From: Pararhizobium capsulatum DSM 1112
Lineage (GTDB): Bacteria; Pseudomonadota; Alphaproteobacteria; Rhizobiales; Rhizobiaceae
Length of the DNA stretch: 64,000 bases
Reading direction: 5' to 3'
Assembly: GCF_030814475.1 (NCBI RefSeq)
Contig: NZ_JAUSVF010000001.1
Coordinates: forward strand, 2,067,001-2,131,000
Both the position numbers and the translations under genes were made by a program. The notes beneath the pieces were generated by a model. That model did no database searches. It was not told where the DNA came from and worked only from the letters and a program-made list of their open reading frames with translations. The number at the start of each line of letters is the position of its first letter. Within the stretch, counting starts at the first letter, position 1. Shown here one piece after another: positions 16,978 through 25,724 of the stretch.

Positions 16978-18261
16978 ATGCCTTTCCGCTTTGTTCACAC
17001 GGCCGACCTTCATCTCGATTCTCCACTGCGCAGCCTCGCCTTGAAGAATGTCGAGCTCGCCGAGCTTGTGCGTGGCGCGACGCGCACCGCGCTGTCGTCG
17101 ATCGTCGATCTCTGCATCGCAGAGGCAGTCGATGCACTGCTGATTGCCGGCGATCTCTATGACGGCTCGCAGACATCGATGAATACGGCGCTGTTTCTCT
17201 CCACCGAGCTTCGGCGGCTGGAGCAGGCGGGCATCCCGGTCTTTATCATTCGCGGCAATCACGACTCCCAGTCCACGATCAAGCGCGAGTTGTCGCTTCC
17301 AGCCAATGTCCATCTTTTTTCCGGACGAATAAAATCGGTCCGCGCCAAAACGCTGGATAACGGCCGGGAGGTCTATGTCCATGGTGTTGGTTTCGACAAT
17401 CCGCATGCGCCTGAAAGCCTGCTGTCATCCTTCGCCGGACCTATGGCCGATGCCATCAACATCGGCATGCTTCATACGAGCCTGGCCGGTGCGCCGGGGC
17501 ACGATCCCTATGCGCCGGCAAGCGTCGCCGATCTCGCAGCCCACGGTTTCGACTACTGGGCGCTTGGGCACGTGCATCTGCGGCAGGTTCACAGCGAAAA
17601 GCCTGTTATCGTCATGCCCGGCATGCCGCAGGGGCGCGATATCAACGAAGCCGGCGACAAATCCGTAACGCTGGTGACCGTTGGAGATAATGGGACGATT
17701 TTCCACGAGGAACGGCGGATCGGACAAGCCGCATTTCATCGCCTTTCAGTGGAATTGACGGGTGCGGATGACTGGCAGGCGATGCTGGCGCGTGTTCGTG
17801 CGGCAATAGCTGATGCCCGCGACAAGATATATGCAGAGCAACTCATTTTTCGGATCGTGCTGACCGGTACGACCTCGCTTGCCTGGAGCCTTCGCCGCGA
17901 TCCGGAGTTCCTGCAGGCTGAAATATCCAATGTCACCGCAGGCTTTCCAGGCTGCTGGGCAGAGGCTGTCGAAGTCTCCTGCCGGAATGCTGAAAGCGAT
18001 GCGACGCAATCGGCAGCGGATCCCGTCCACGAACTGGCGCTGACGGTGCATGGGGATGTTCTCGGGTCCCACGCCTTCCGGCAGGAGGCAGAGCGGATAG
18101 TGGAGGAACTCCTGGCGCAATTGCCACGGGAGTTGCGGGAGCAGATGGCCGGCGACGAGGCCGCGCTCGGGCGGTTGGTGGAAACGGTCTCACGCGAAGG
18201 CAGCGACGATATGCTGGCCTATCTGCAGGCCGGCAGGGCGGACGGCGAGGGCGCGCGCTGA
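16978..18261 (+). CDS. DNA repair exonuclease, SbcD/YhaO-like metallophosphoesterase
   Basis: A 427-residue protein with a calcineurin-like phosphoesterase domain: 'HTADLHLDS' (D10, H12), 'LLIAGDLYDGSQTS', 'FIIRGNHDS', and 'HTS' and 'WALGHVHLRQV' as the later metal ligands. This is the SbcD/Mre11 arrangement, with a YhaO-like C-terminal region. Mre11-type enzymes process DNA ends and hairpins with an SMC-like ATPase partner. The next gene encodes that partner and overlaps by one base (TGATG), so they should be translated together. The start is ATG 16978. The pair differs from classic SbcCD, which many bacteria carry as well. Confidence 0.87.
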   Translation: MPFRFVHTADLHLDSPLRSLALKNVELAELVRGATRTALSSIVDLCIAEAVDALLIAGDLYDGSQTSMNTALFLSTELRRLEQAGIPVFIIRGNHDSQSTIKRELSLPANVHLFSGRIKSVRAKTLDNGREVYVHGVGFDNPHAPESLLSSFAGPMADAINIGMLHTSLAGAPGHDPYAPASVADLAAHGFDYWALGHVHLRQVHSEKPVIVMPGMPQGRDINEAGDKSVTLVTVGDNGTIFHEERRIGQAAFHRLSVELTGADDWQAMLARVRAAIADARDKIYAEQLIFRIVLTGTTSLAWSLRRDPEFLQAEISNVTAGFPGCWAEAVEVSCRNAESDATQSAADPVHELALTVHGDVLGSHAFRQEAERIVEELLAQLPRELREQMAGDEAALGRLVETVSREGSDDMLAYLQAGRADGEGAR

Positions 18262-21200
18262 TGCGGCTGAAGGCACTCGATCTTGTCCGCTACGGCAAGT
18301 TTACCGACCGCCGGCTGGATTTTGGCGAAAGCCTCGGCATTGGTCGGGATTTCCACGTCGTCTACGGGCCGAACGAGGCCGGCAAGTCGACCCTGTTTTC
18401 GGCCTATCTCGACCTGCTCTTCGGCATCGAGGCACGCAGCGGGTATGGTTTCCTGCATCCCTATCCGACAATGCGCGTGGGCGGCACGATCGAGACCGGG
18501 GAGCGAACGCATGAGGTCTTCAGGGTCAAGCGCAATCAGAATACGTTGATCGACGCTGACGATCGTCCCTTGCCGGACACGCTGTTTTCGGCGGCTTTGG
18601 CGGGCATTGATCGGGCCGCCTATCAGATGATGTTTTCGCTGGACGATGACAGCATCGAGCGGGGTGGTGAGGCGATCCTGAAAAGCGAGGGCGAGCTCGG
18701 CGCGCTGCTTTTTTCCGCAAGCTCCGGCTTGCCGGACAGCAGCGTAGTGCTTGCCCGGTTGAGAGCCGAAGCCGAAACCTTCTACAAGCCGCGAGGGAGC
18801 AAGCATCGTCTTGCCGAATTGAAAGCAGAGTTGGAGGTTCTGAAGGAAAAGAAGGCCGACGCGGATACCAACGCCCGGGAATTTGCAGCGCTGCGCAAGG
18901 CGCGCGACAGTGCCGCCGAGCGTCATGAGACGGCGCTCACCGCGCGCGCGGAGATGCGTGTCGGGCTCGATCGACTACGGGTTCAGCGAGAGGCGTTGCC
19001 CTTGCTGGGGCGCTTGCGCAGATCGCGGGAGGAGCTGGCTGATTTTGGTGATCTGCCGGAGGCACCTTCACCGTGGTATCAACTTTATCCAACGCTCTTG
19101 CGTGAAGACGCCGACATTGCCGGGCGCATCCAGCAGCTGGATGCGGACATCGAGCGGCGGGAAAACGAGATTGCTGCCATCGTCGAAGATCAGGCGGCGC
19201 TTGCTGCTGCAGGCAGGTTGGAAGATATCGAACGCTCCGGTCTTAAGGCTCGCTTCAGGACTGCCGTTTACGACATGCCTTCGCGCCTCGACGAGCGGGC
19301 GAAGGTCGAGGCCGACATGGCAGCACGGCTGCGGCAGTTGGGGCAGGCGGACGGGGCTGATGCCAGCGCCTTCCTGATCCCGGTCGCCGTAATCGGACGC
19401 ATCCAGGATCTTTCGCAACAGCACGCGGCGCTGAAGGAGCGGCTGGTGACGGCCGAGCAGGAACTGTCCGTGGCGCAGGAGGCATCAAGCGAGATCGAGG
19501 CGACCTATCCCGGTGCCGGTGATGAAGAGTATGACGGCAATGGCTTGCGGACCATTGCCGATCTTGCGAGGCGCTTGCGGCAGAACGACTGCCTGCTGCG
19601 ACAGCAGGCGGCGCGCCGGCAGGCTGCAGGCCTCCAGGATATGCTGGAGGAGCGGCTTGCCGCACTTTCTCCCTTTGCCGGCGATGCCGATGCCCTTTCC
19701 AGATTGCCCGTCCCCACCGCTGCCGAACTGGCCATGCTGGCGGCAGAGAGACTTGCATTGGAGGAAAGGCGGCAGCGTCTGGACGACAGGATTGGCGAGG
19801 AGGAGGCTGCGCTTGCCGGCGACAGGGCGCGGCTTGACAAGCTGCATCGCGCTGCCCCGTTTGCAGCCGATGATCAGGCTCTTGCCCTGCGGCACGCACG
19901 CGACGAGGCCTGGACGGCGCATAGTGCGGTGCTTGATGGCAGGAGTGCGGCCCGGTTCGAGGCCGCTATGCGGCGCGACGACGAGGCGGTGGCCTTGCGA
20001 TCTGCCCAAGCAGACAGCGTGGCGCAGGCAAGGGTGCTCACCCTTTCGCTGGCCGAGAGGACCGCTCGTGTTGAGGCTTGGAGGAACCAGAAGGCTGCGC
20101 TGGTAACAACCTCATCGGAGCTTTCCGATCGTATTGGAATCATCGCCATAGCATGCGGTCTTCCAAGGGAAACCGGTCTGGCCCGACTGGAACAATGGTT
20201 CGCCGCCCGGGTCGTGGCTCTTGAAACGCGGACGACGCGCCGAAACGCGCTGCAGGATCTCAGGCAGGCTGAAGAGGACGAAGCCTCAGGATTGGAGAAG
20301 CTTGCCGAAGCCTTGCAACGTCTGGATGGCGACCTCTCGCTTCCGGACGATCTGGCCGGCGCGCTGGATATTGTCGAGCGGACGATTTCCGACGTGGAGA
20401 AAAAGCTCGCCACAAGGCGAGAGGCCGCGATCGCCCGGCAACGGGCGGAGGCCGCTCTTGTCTCGCGACAGGTTGCATTTGATGCCGCGGATTTGGCGAT
20501 GACGCGCTGGGTGGCGCAATGGCGCGAAGCGCTTGCAGGAACCTGGCTCGCCACGGGCGACAATCCACCGTCACCGGGAGAGATCCTGCCAGCCTTGGCG
20601 CTGTCCCAGGATATTGAGAAGCTGGCGCAGAAAAGAGCCGATCTCGATCATCGCATCGACGGCATGGCCAAGGACCAGTGCAGCTTCACGTCAGCCGTCG
20701 AGGAGATTGGCCGCACTCTTGAGATCAGCTCCGATGGGGACGCACTTTCGCTCTTCGAGCGGCTCCTGGCGCGCGTGAGCGAGGCGACGAGATGCCGAGA
20801 CCTCGCGACAAGGCTTGGACGTGAGAACGGCGAGCGGCGCCATGAGCGGCAGGCACTCCTGGAGAAGAGGGTGCTGCAGGAGACGCAGAAGAGCGTCATG
20901 CTCGCGCATTTCGGATGTGAAACCCTGTCCGAAGTCGGCGCACGGCTCGATGCGGTCAAATTGCGTGACCGGTTGCGGGAGCGTATCGCAGAAACCGAGA
21001 CGGATCTTTGCGCGCGGCTGAGTGTCGCGCGTGTCGAGGAGGCCGAACTTGTTCTCAGCGCTGTGGACGAGGAGGGGCTCGATCTGGCGACGGTGGAGCG
21101 GCAGGCCGCCTTCGACCAGATGGATCGCGACGTTGGCGACCTTCACGCGGAACGGCGCGAAGCTGAACAGCTGCTCTTGAGGATCGGTGGCGATGACACC

Positions 21201-21731
21201 GCAGCCCATATGGAGGAGCGTCGGCGCACTGTGCTAGCCGAGATCGAGGCGAGGGCGGTCGCCTATCTCAGGCTTCGTACGGGGATCGTCGCAGGCGAGG
21301 CGGCGCTACGGCTTTACCGCGAGCGCCATCGCAGCGCCATGATGCAGCGGGCCTCGGCAGCCTTCAGCATGATCAGCGGCGGTGAATATGACGGGCTTTC
21401 GACCCAGGCGGAGAGGGGCGAGGAATATCTGATCGCAAACGCCGCCGGCGGCGGATCGAAACTGGCCCGGGATCTGTCCAAGGGCACGCGCTTCCAGCTT
21501 TATCTGGCCCTGCGCATGGCCGGCTACCACGAGATTGCCGCGACCCGCGAAAGCCTGCCTTTCGTGGCAGACGATATCATGGAAACCTTCGATGACGGCC
21601 GCGCGCGCAACGCCTTCTCCCTGATGGGCGAGATGGCGAAGGTCGGCCAGGTTATCTATCTTACCCACCACGAACATCTCTGCGAGATCGCGCAGAAGGC
21701 ATGCCCGGGCGTGGTTGTTCACAGGCTCTGA
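18261..21731 (+). CDS. AAA family ATPase, SbcC/YhaN-like
   Basis: A 1156-residue SMC/Rad50-like ATPase. The N-terminal 'VVYGPNEAGKST' is Walker A (G36-T44). Long charged and leucine-rich coiled-coil segments occupy about residues 180-1000. The C-terminal head has 'LARDLSKGTRFQLYLALRMA' (ABC signature region) and Walker B 'LPFVADDIMETFDD' with the H-loop 'THHEH'. No CxxC zinc hook appears anywhere, which separates it from Rad50/SbcC and places it with the YhaN group. With the upstream phosphoesterase it should form a DNA-end-processing complex. The start ATG overlaps the previous TGA. Codon usage resembles its neighbours. Confidence 0.87.
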   Translation: MRLKALDLVRYGKFTDRRLDFGESLGIGRDFHVVYGPNEAGKSTLFSAYLDLLFGIEARSGYGFLHPYPTMRVGGTIETGERTHEVFRVKRNQNTLIDADDRPLPDTLFSAALAGIDRAAYQMMFSLDDDSIERGGEAILKSEGELGALLFSASSGLPDSSVVLARLRAEAETFYKPRGSKHRLAELKAELEVLKEKKADADTNAREFAALRKARDSAAERHETALTARAEMRVGLDRLRVQREALPLLGRLRRSREELADFGDLPEAPSPWYQLYPTLLREDADIAGRIQQLDADIERRENEIAAIVEDQAALAAAGRLEDIERSGLKARFRTAVYDMPSRLDERAKVEADMAARLRQLGQADGADASAFLIPVAVIGRIQDLSQQHAALKERLVTAEQELSVAQEASSEIEATYPGAGDEEYDGNGLRTIADLARRLRQNDCLLRQQAARRQAAGLQDMLEERLAALSPFAGDADALSRLPVPTAAELAMLAAERLALEERRQRLDDRIGEEEAALAGDRARLDKLHRAAPFAADDQALALRHARDEAWTAHSAVLDGRSAARFEAAMRRDDEAVALRSAQADSVAQARVLTLSLAERTARVEAWRNQKAALVTTSSELSDRIGIIAIACGLPRETGLARLEQWFAARVVALETRTTRRNALQDLRQAEEDEASGLEKLAEALQRLDGDLSLPDDLAGALDIVERTISDVEKKLATRREAAIARQRAEAALVSRQVAFDAADLAMTRWVAQWREALAGTWLATGDNPPSPGEILPALALSQDIEKLAQKRADLDHRIDGMAKDQCSFTSAVEEIGRTLEISSDGDALSLFERLLARVSEATRCRDLATRLGRENGERRHERQALLEKRVLQETQKSVMLAHFGCETLSEVGARLDAVKLRDRLRERIAETETDLCARLSVARVEEAELVLSAVDEEGLDLATVERQAAFDQMDRDVGDLHAERREAEQLLLRIGGDDTAAHMEERRRTVLAEIEARAVAYLRLRTGIVAGEAALRLYRERHRSAMMQRASAAFSMISGGEYDGLSTQAERGEEYLIANAAGGGSKLARDLSKGTRFQLYLALRMAGYHEIAATRESLPFVADDIMETFDDGRARNAFSLMGEMAKVGQVIYLTHHEHLCEIAQKACPGVVVHRL

Positions 21732-21812
21732 CATTTGCCGTGCCTATCGGCGGCCTTGGCGCTATATAGGCTGCAACTTGTCATCATGTCGCATCGCAGA
21801 TCGGGAGGCCGA

Positions 21813-22187
21813 ATGATCAATTTTCATGTGGGGCAGAAGGTTGTCTGCATCGACGACACCTTCAAGCATGTGTCGATTGACCAGGGAATTCGCAAAGGCC
21901 AGATCTATACGATCCGCTGGGTCGGTCCCTACAAGCACTACGTCGATGGCGAGTTCATCGGCGTCAAGCTGGAGGAGATTCACCGCGGCAATGACGACGG
22001 TCCGGAAGGCTACGGTGCCGCGGACATGCCCTATCGCGCCACGCGTTTCCGGCCATTGCTCAAGGATCGGCTGTCTGCTTTGAAGAACATCCTCGTTCCG
22101 ACACCCAGGGGCGAAAAGCCCTATATGCCGGAGGCGCCGGAAGAGCCGAAGCGCAAGACGCCGGTGCGCAAGAAGGAAGAGGTCTGA
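21813..22187 (+). CDS. Hypothetical protein, small basic
   Basis: A 124-residue soluble protein that I cannot name. The first 80 residues look like a compact beta domain ('FHVGQKVVCIDDTF', 'IRKGQIYTIRWVGPYKHYVDGEFIGVKLEEIHRG'), reminiscent of SH3/KOW-like barrels found in phage and rhizobial hypothetical proteins. The tail is proline- and lysine-rich ('PEEPKRKTPVRKKEEV') and probably disordered. The SD GGGAGG lies 5 nt before ATG 21813. It follows the SbcC-like gene by 81 bp in the same direction, so co-transcription is possible but unproven. Confidence 0.65.
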   Translation: MINFHVGQKVVCIDDTFKHVSIDQGIRKGQIYTIRWVGPYKHYVDGEFIGVKLEEIHRGNDDGPEGYGAADMPYRATRFRPLLKDRLSALKNILVPTPRGEKPYMPEAPEEPKRKTPVRKKEEV

Positions 22188-22211
22188 AACGCCCTGGGTG
22201 CTGTGTGCGGC

Positions 22212-23276
22212 TCAGGAAGCAGCCTGCAGCCGCATCTGGTGGAGAGTTTCGACGGCATCTTCGAATTCGATCCCGCGCATGGCCTGTGGATCGTAGTAGC
22301 GCGAATACAGGATGTAGGCAGCCGCAAAGATATCGGTGACATCGCGTCGGGCGGTTCGCCGGGGGCAAGACTGACGATCGTCGGTGGCGCCCCAGCCGGC
22401 ATAAAACGGCATGCCGAGACAGGTCACCGGAATACCACGCATGAGCGCTTCGAAGCCCGCAAGCGATGTTACCGTATAGACGCGATCGACCGTTTGAAAG
22501 GCGTCCGCAAGGGTGATGTTGGTTTCCAGCACCTGCACATTGGCCGCCAGTCGCTCGCGGCTGAAGTTGCTCGGCCGGTGTCCATGCATGATATCGGGAT
22601 GCGGTTTGAAGATGATCTGCGCACCGGGATTGTCGCTGACGGCAGCGTCGATCAGGTCGTTGTTGCCGACGGGACGGTCGCATCCTTTTAGAATCGACAT
22701 GTCGTCATCGACCTGCCCGAGAACCAGGACGCGCGTGCGATCCTTGGGGCCGTAGACCGCTTCGATCGTGACATCGGTGGCATTGTTGTATTTGCTGAGG
22801 CGGGTAGCCAGTAGTCGTTGCAAGCCGCGTTCAGCCCGCTGGCGGAGCGTCGCGTCACGGGCAAAGTCGTGATTCTCCAGGATGTGCTCCAGCTGCGAAC
22901 GACCGGTCGAATCGTAGTAGAGAACGGGACTGTCGAAGCAGAGCGACAGCGGTGGGACATTGGTGGAGCCGAGATTCACGGATCGCAGAAAACCATCTTC
23001 AACCCGTATCAGAGGGATGTGATTTTTCTCGCAGAACTGCTGCAGAAAGGGTGGGTGTTTATAGCCCCAAACATAGACCTGAGCACCCTCCGAGCGGCGC
23101 AGCAACGGCGCCCAGCGCGTTTGGAATTCAAGAGCGGTGAAGCGAGAGCGATCGCGTTGTACGATGCGTCGCTCAGGCAGCCACACCGGCAGGAATGTTC
23201 GCCAGGGGGCCATGCCGAAAACGAAGGCCAGAGGTTGCCCGGAACGATCCGCGGTGATGTCGTCGTCGAGTTTCAC
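22212..23276 (-). CDS. KpsC-like capsular polysaccharide Kdo transferase, single module
   Basis: A 354-residue protein matching one half of KpsC, the beta-Kdo transferase that starts the Kdo linker of capsule on a lipid: 'VYVWGYKHPPFLQQFCEKNHIPLIRVEDGFLRSVNLGS', 'DVTIEAVYGPKDRTRVLVLGQVDDDMSI', 'IIFKPHPDIMHG' and 'VTSLAGFEALMRGIPVTCLGMPFYAGWG'. KpsC of E. coli and LpsZ/RkpJ-type proteins usually carry two such modules in about 650 residues; here there is one. A GTG at 23274-23276 is the start, because a stop lies in frame about 35 bp further up. No other capsule genes are near, so it is an orphan. Confidence 0.8.
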   Translation of the reverse strand: MKLDDDITADRSGQPLAFVFGMAPWRTFLPVWLPERRIVQRDRSRFTALEFQTRWAPLLRRSEGAQVYVWGYKHPPFLQQFCEKNHIPLIRVEDGFLRSVNLGSTNVPPLSLCFDSPVLYYDSTGRSQLEHILENHDFARDATLRQRAERGLQRLLATRLSKYNNATDVTIEAVYGPKDRTRVLVLGQVDDDMSILKGCDRPVGNNDLIDAAVSDNPGAQIIFKPHPDIMHGHRPSNFSRERLAANVQVLETNITLADAFQTVDRVYTVTSLAGFEALMRGIPVTCLGMPFYAGWGATDDRQSCPRRTARRDVTDIFAAAYILYSRYYDPQAMRGIEFEDAVETLHQMRLQAAS

Positions 23277-23622
23277 GATCGGAGCCCTGATGCAGCAAGC
23301 GCCGTGCTATGGCAGTTTTACGCCCAGAAGTCGAGCCGCGGAAACACTTCAAGCCGGCCGGCGATCTCGATCTGGGGGGTATCGGTACGGGAGGAAAACA
23401 GGGACGGCCAGCGTGATCTCGCGGCAGCGACGTGACGTCAATCGGTCGCCCGACCCCGTTCTATAGATAACGGCAGTCGCGCCCATTTGGGCTTCTGACA
23501 GACCGGACATCATCCGTCCAGCAAACTTTCAGGAGAATCATGTACCGAGGCGTTCCGCTCGCCAAAACACCGCAGGCACGAGCTTCGTGCGCGCATAAAC
23601 AGGTCTGTTGTAATGGGAAAAA
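23277..23622. other. Intergenic region between kpsC-like gene and tRNA-Val
   Basis: 346 bp holding no gene I can support. A 31-codon frame at 23540-23635 with a fair SD overlaps the tRNA antisense and is probably chance. TATAGA on the minus strand near 23465 could belong to a kpsC-like promoter, but no -35 is clear. Confidence 0.45.
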
Positions 23623-23698
23623 TGGTGGGCGATGACGGACTCGAACCGCCGACATCCTCGGTGTAAACGAGGCGCTCTACCAACTGAGCTAATCGCCC
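23623..23698 (-). tRNA. tRNA-Val (anticodon TAC)
   Basis: Minus strand: acceptor GGGCGAT, D-arm TAGCTCAGTTGGTAGAGC, anticodon stem-loop CCTCG-TTTACAC-CGAGG (anticodon TAC), T-arm GGTTCGAGTCC, and an encoded 3' CCA. The length is 76 nt. Confidence 0.95.
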
Positions 23699-23741
23699 GC
23701 CGCGAAGCAGGGCTGATGTGCCTGCCGCGTCGATGGCCGTG

Positions 23742-23770
23742 ATCTATGCGGATCGTGCGAAAACCGCAAG
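23742..23770 (-). promoter_or_regulatory. Promoter of tRNA-Val
   Basis: Minus strand: CTTGCG (23770-23765), a 17-bp spacer and ATAGAT (23747-23742), 44 bp before the tRNA 5' end. This fits the rhizobial housekeeping pattern CTTGAC-N17-CTATAT. Confidence 0.55.
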
Positions 23771-24069
23771 AGCGTCGTTGCAATTTTTTTGACTTTTTTA
23801 TCTCGGCTGTGACGGATTGAGGGCCGGACGACAGAAAGGTGCCGAGAAAGAATGGCGCAATGCACGGGCGAGAATATGGTGTTGATGGAAGGGAGGGGCT
23901 TACTGCCGCGGATCGCCATTTTTTCCGTATCGTTCTTGCTGCTGTGGATAAAGTCCGCACCATTTGACGCAATAAGCCTCATCTAAATGTGCAGGCGCGG
24001 GTTGCCGATCTCTAAAAGCGCGCCCGTGGAAACAAATTGTCGGCTGTCATTGTTTTGTCTCCAAACCTG

Positions 24070-24098
24070 CTTGACACCAAAAGACGAACCCCGTAGTT
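24070..24098 (+). promoter_or_regulatory. Promoter of the tRNA-Asp pair
   Basis: CTTGAC (24070-24075), exactly 17 bp, then GTAGTT (24093-24098), 69 bp before the first tRNA-Asp. The -35 is a perfect consensus match. Confidence 0.65.
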
Positions 24099-24167
24099 AG
24101 CCGCTCATCGAAGCGGTCAGCCGGTTCGACAAGGATGCGAAAGCATCTGGAATGCCTGGAATGAAGT

Positions 24168-24244
24168 GCGGGTGTAGCTCAGTTGGTTAGAGTGCCGGCC
24201 TGTCACGCCGGAGGTCGCGGGTTCGAGCCCCGTCACTCGCGCCA
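24168..24244 (+). tRNA. tRNA-Asp (anticodon GTC), copy 1
   Basis: A 77-nt cloverleaf: acceptor GCGGGTG, D-loop AGTTGGTTAGA, anticodon stem-loop CCGGC-CTGTCAC-GCCGG (GTC), T-arm GGGTTCGAGCCCC and encoded CCA. Confidence 0.95.
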
Positions 24245-24295
24245 CTTCAAGGCAAGCGTTGAAAAACGCAATTCCAGAGATCGTATCCGTAGTGC

Positions 24296-24372
24296 GCGGG
24301 TGTAGCTCAGTCGGTTAGAGTGCCGGCCTGTCACGCCGGAGGTCGCGGGTTCGAGCCCCGTCACTCGCGCCA
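24296..24372 (+). tRNA. tRNA-Asp (anticodon GTC), copy 2
   Basis: Identical to copy 1 except for one T-to-C change in the D-loop (AGTCGG for AGTTGG). It is 51 bp downstream, presumably on the same transcript, and followed by TTTTT. Confidence 0.95.
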
Positions 24373-24432
24373 TTTTTCCTCTGGAGTCATTGCCTTAGGG
24401 CAAGTTGTTCTGTCTCCGCTGCAACCCTGGCT

Positions 24433-24741
24433 TCACTCGAAGTGAACCGCATATTCACCCGACCGCTTCAGCAGGAAGACAGCCTTCGTCCAACCGGACT
24501 TCTCGGTGTCGGCCATGATTCGACTGAGATCACGAATGGCGCGGGAAACGGAGTAGTCGAGCTTTCGCACGTCGAGATCGAGCGTTTCACCCTCGGCCGT
24601 TCGATAATCACCTTTCAGCCCGACGGACTGGTCGTCCACATCGGCTTGCAGGTGAATTTCGATCCAGTCGCCATCAATGCTCATCATGACAGCGTCAAAG
24701 ACGTGATCATAGATCTCTGCTGGAGATTGTGTCGTTTCCAT
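24433..24741 (-). CDS. Hypothetical protein, possibly YezG/DUF600-like
   Basis: A 102-residue acidic soluble protein. 'YDHVFDAVMMSIDGDWIEIHLQADV', 'LKGDYR' and the closing 'SGWTKAVFLLKRSGEYAVHFE' recall the YezG/DUF600 immunity fold ('..W..a.f.l...G.y.v.F'). The match is by eye and weak, and no toxin gene is adjacent. ATG 24739-24741 has GGAGGCC just upstream, a good SD. It may be transcribed with the small gene upstream of it on the minus strand, 195 bp away. Otherwise function unknown. Confidence 0.6.
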   Translation of the reverse strand: METTQSPAEIYDHVFDAVMMSIDGDWIEIHLQADVDDQSVGLKGDYRTAEGETLDLDVRKLDYSVSRAIRDLSRIMADTEKSGWTKAVFLLKRSGEYAVHFE

Positions 24742-24936
24742 ATCGGCCTCCGCTAACCGATGGGTAGCAGGCGCACATGCGCAATGGAGGAAGTTTATCC
24801 CGCTGGGACCTCAAGGCAAGGCACTGTCGTGCTTTTCCTCCGCGAGGTGGGGGGCGGACCACAGCAGCGTCCATGTCGTCCTGCAAAATGACCAGCACCT
24901 GGAAGGTACAGCCGCCGGTCTCGATCAGGGCTGTTC

Positions 24937-25164
24937 TCAGGAGTGCAGAATCTTTTCGATCAGATAGGTTGATTCTGCGGCCTGGTCGCAAAGCTCGTAG
25001 GTTCCTGCTTCTTCAACCTGCCGGCAGACGAAATTGACGCGCGCTTCGTCGTAGTTCAGCGCCATCAGCAGGGTTTCCCGCAGGCCGATTGTCGTCAGCA
25101 ATGCAGGCTCGCCGATGGCGCCTCCCAATCCCAACGCCTGGATGCGAATCGTTATAGGCATCAT
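24937..25164 (-). CDS. Hypothetical small protein
   Basis: A 75-residue protein I do not recognise ('MMPITIRIQALGLGGAIG', 'NYDEARVNFVCRQVEEAGTYELCDQAAESTYLIEKILHS'). Support for it being real comes from a strong SD (AGGAGAGG, 3-10 nt before the ATG), a soluble amphipathic composition and an 8-bp inverted repeat shortly upstream. It might precede the DUF600-like gene in a two-gene unit. Confidence 0.5.
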   Translation of the reverse strand: MMPITIRIQALGLGGAIGEPALLTTIGLRETLLMALNYDEARVNFVCRQVEEAGTYELCDQAAESTYLIEKILHS

Positions 25165-25724
25165 GCGACCTCTCCTTCTGTGGGATGTCTACCGCCTAGG
25201 TTGCAAACCGTCGATCACTAGAGTTGGCGGTAGCGCGGGGCATAGGGGCTGATTTGTCGTCGACGCAGGGCGCCTCGCTTGGTCGCAGAGCGCAATGAAA
25301 TGCAGCCATATCGGGAAGTCATGCCGATGCCAGATTGTGATCTCCTTATGGCGACCTTGTTTTCTCATGCGAGAGAATGGTTTCGCAGCGCGAAAACTCC
25401 ATCCGTGAGTCGTCTGCGGGGTGCGGTGCGGCCGGGCTGCGACATTTTGGCCATCCGTACGCTCAGAAGTATCGTTTCTTTTCGCCCGGAGCCCGCTTGC
25501 TGACGCGAGGGTCGCCGATTTTTCGGGGTTTGCGCCCGCCTGCCGGGGGTGCTACGTTTTGGCTGGGCTCCATTCCTTCGGCTTGAGGGGGTGAAAACCT
25601 TTCTCAAGGCTTGCACCGCAGCCCGGGCTGCGCTAACCACACGTGCGTTGCAACATATTTTTCGGCTTGCGGCTTTTTGGCTTTCGCGCTTCTCCAGCGC
25701 CCGCTGCAGGCAGGGACGGATACA
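25165..25724. other. Intergenic region upstream of the nuo operon
   Basis: 560 bp that should hold the nuoA promoter. It contains an inverted repeat CTACCGCC (25189-25196) / GGCGGTAG (25226-25233). I see no convincing gene; a plus-strand frame at 25279-25503 is cysteine/arginine-rich and not protein-like. No -35/-10 pair stood out. Confidence 0.5.

Larger units (their letters stand above)
23699..24167. other. Intergenic region between divergent tRNA-Val and tRNA-Asp genes
   Basis: 469 bp without a gene. It contains the two outward promoters listed separately (minus for tRNA-Val, plus for the tRNA-Asp pair). Possible frames on the minus strand are not protein-like. Confidence 0.6.

Noticed and set aside
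23540..23635. 31-codon plus-strand frame with AGGAG upstream
   Set aside because: Runs into the antisense of tRNA-Val and its peptide (MYRGVPLAKTPQ...) has no protein-like pattern; probably chance.
24707..24991. 94-codon minus-strand frame bridging the two small genes near the tRNAs
   Set aside because: Overlaps both better-supported small genes in another frame; Arg/Ser-rich shadow.
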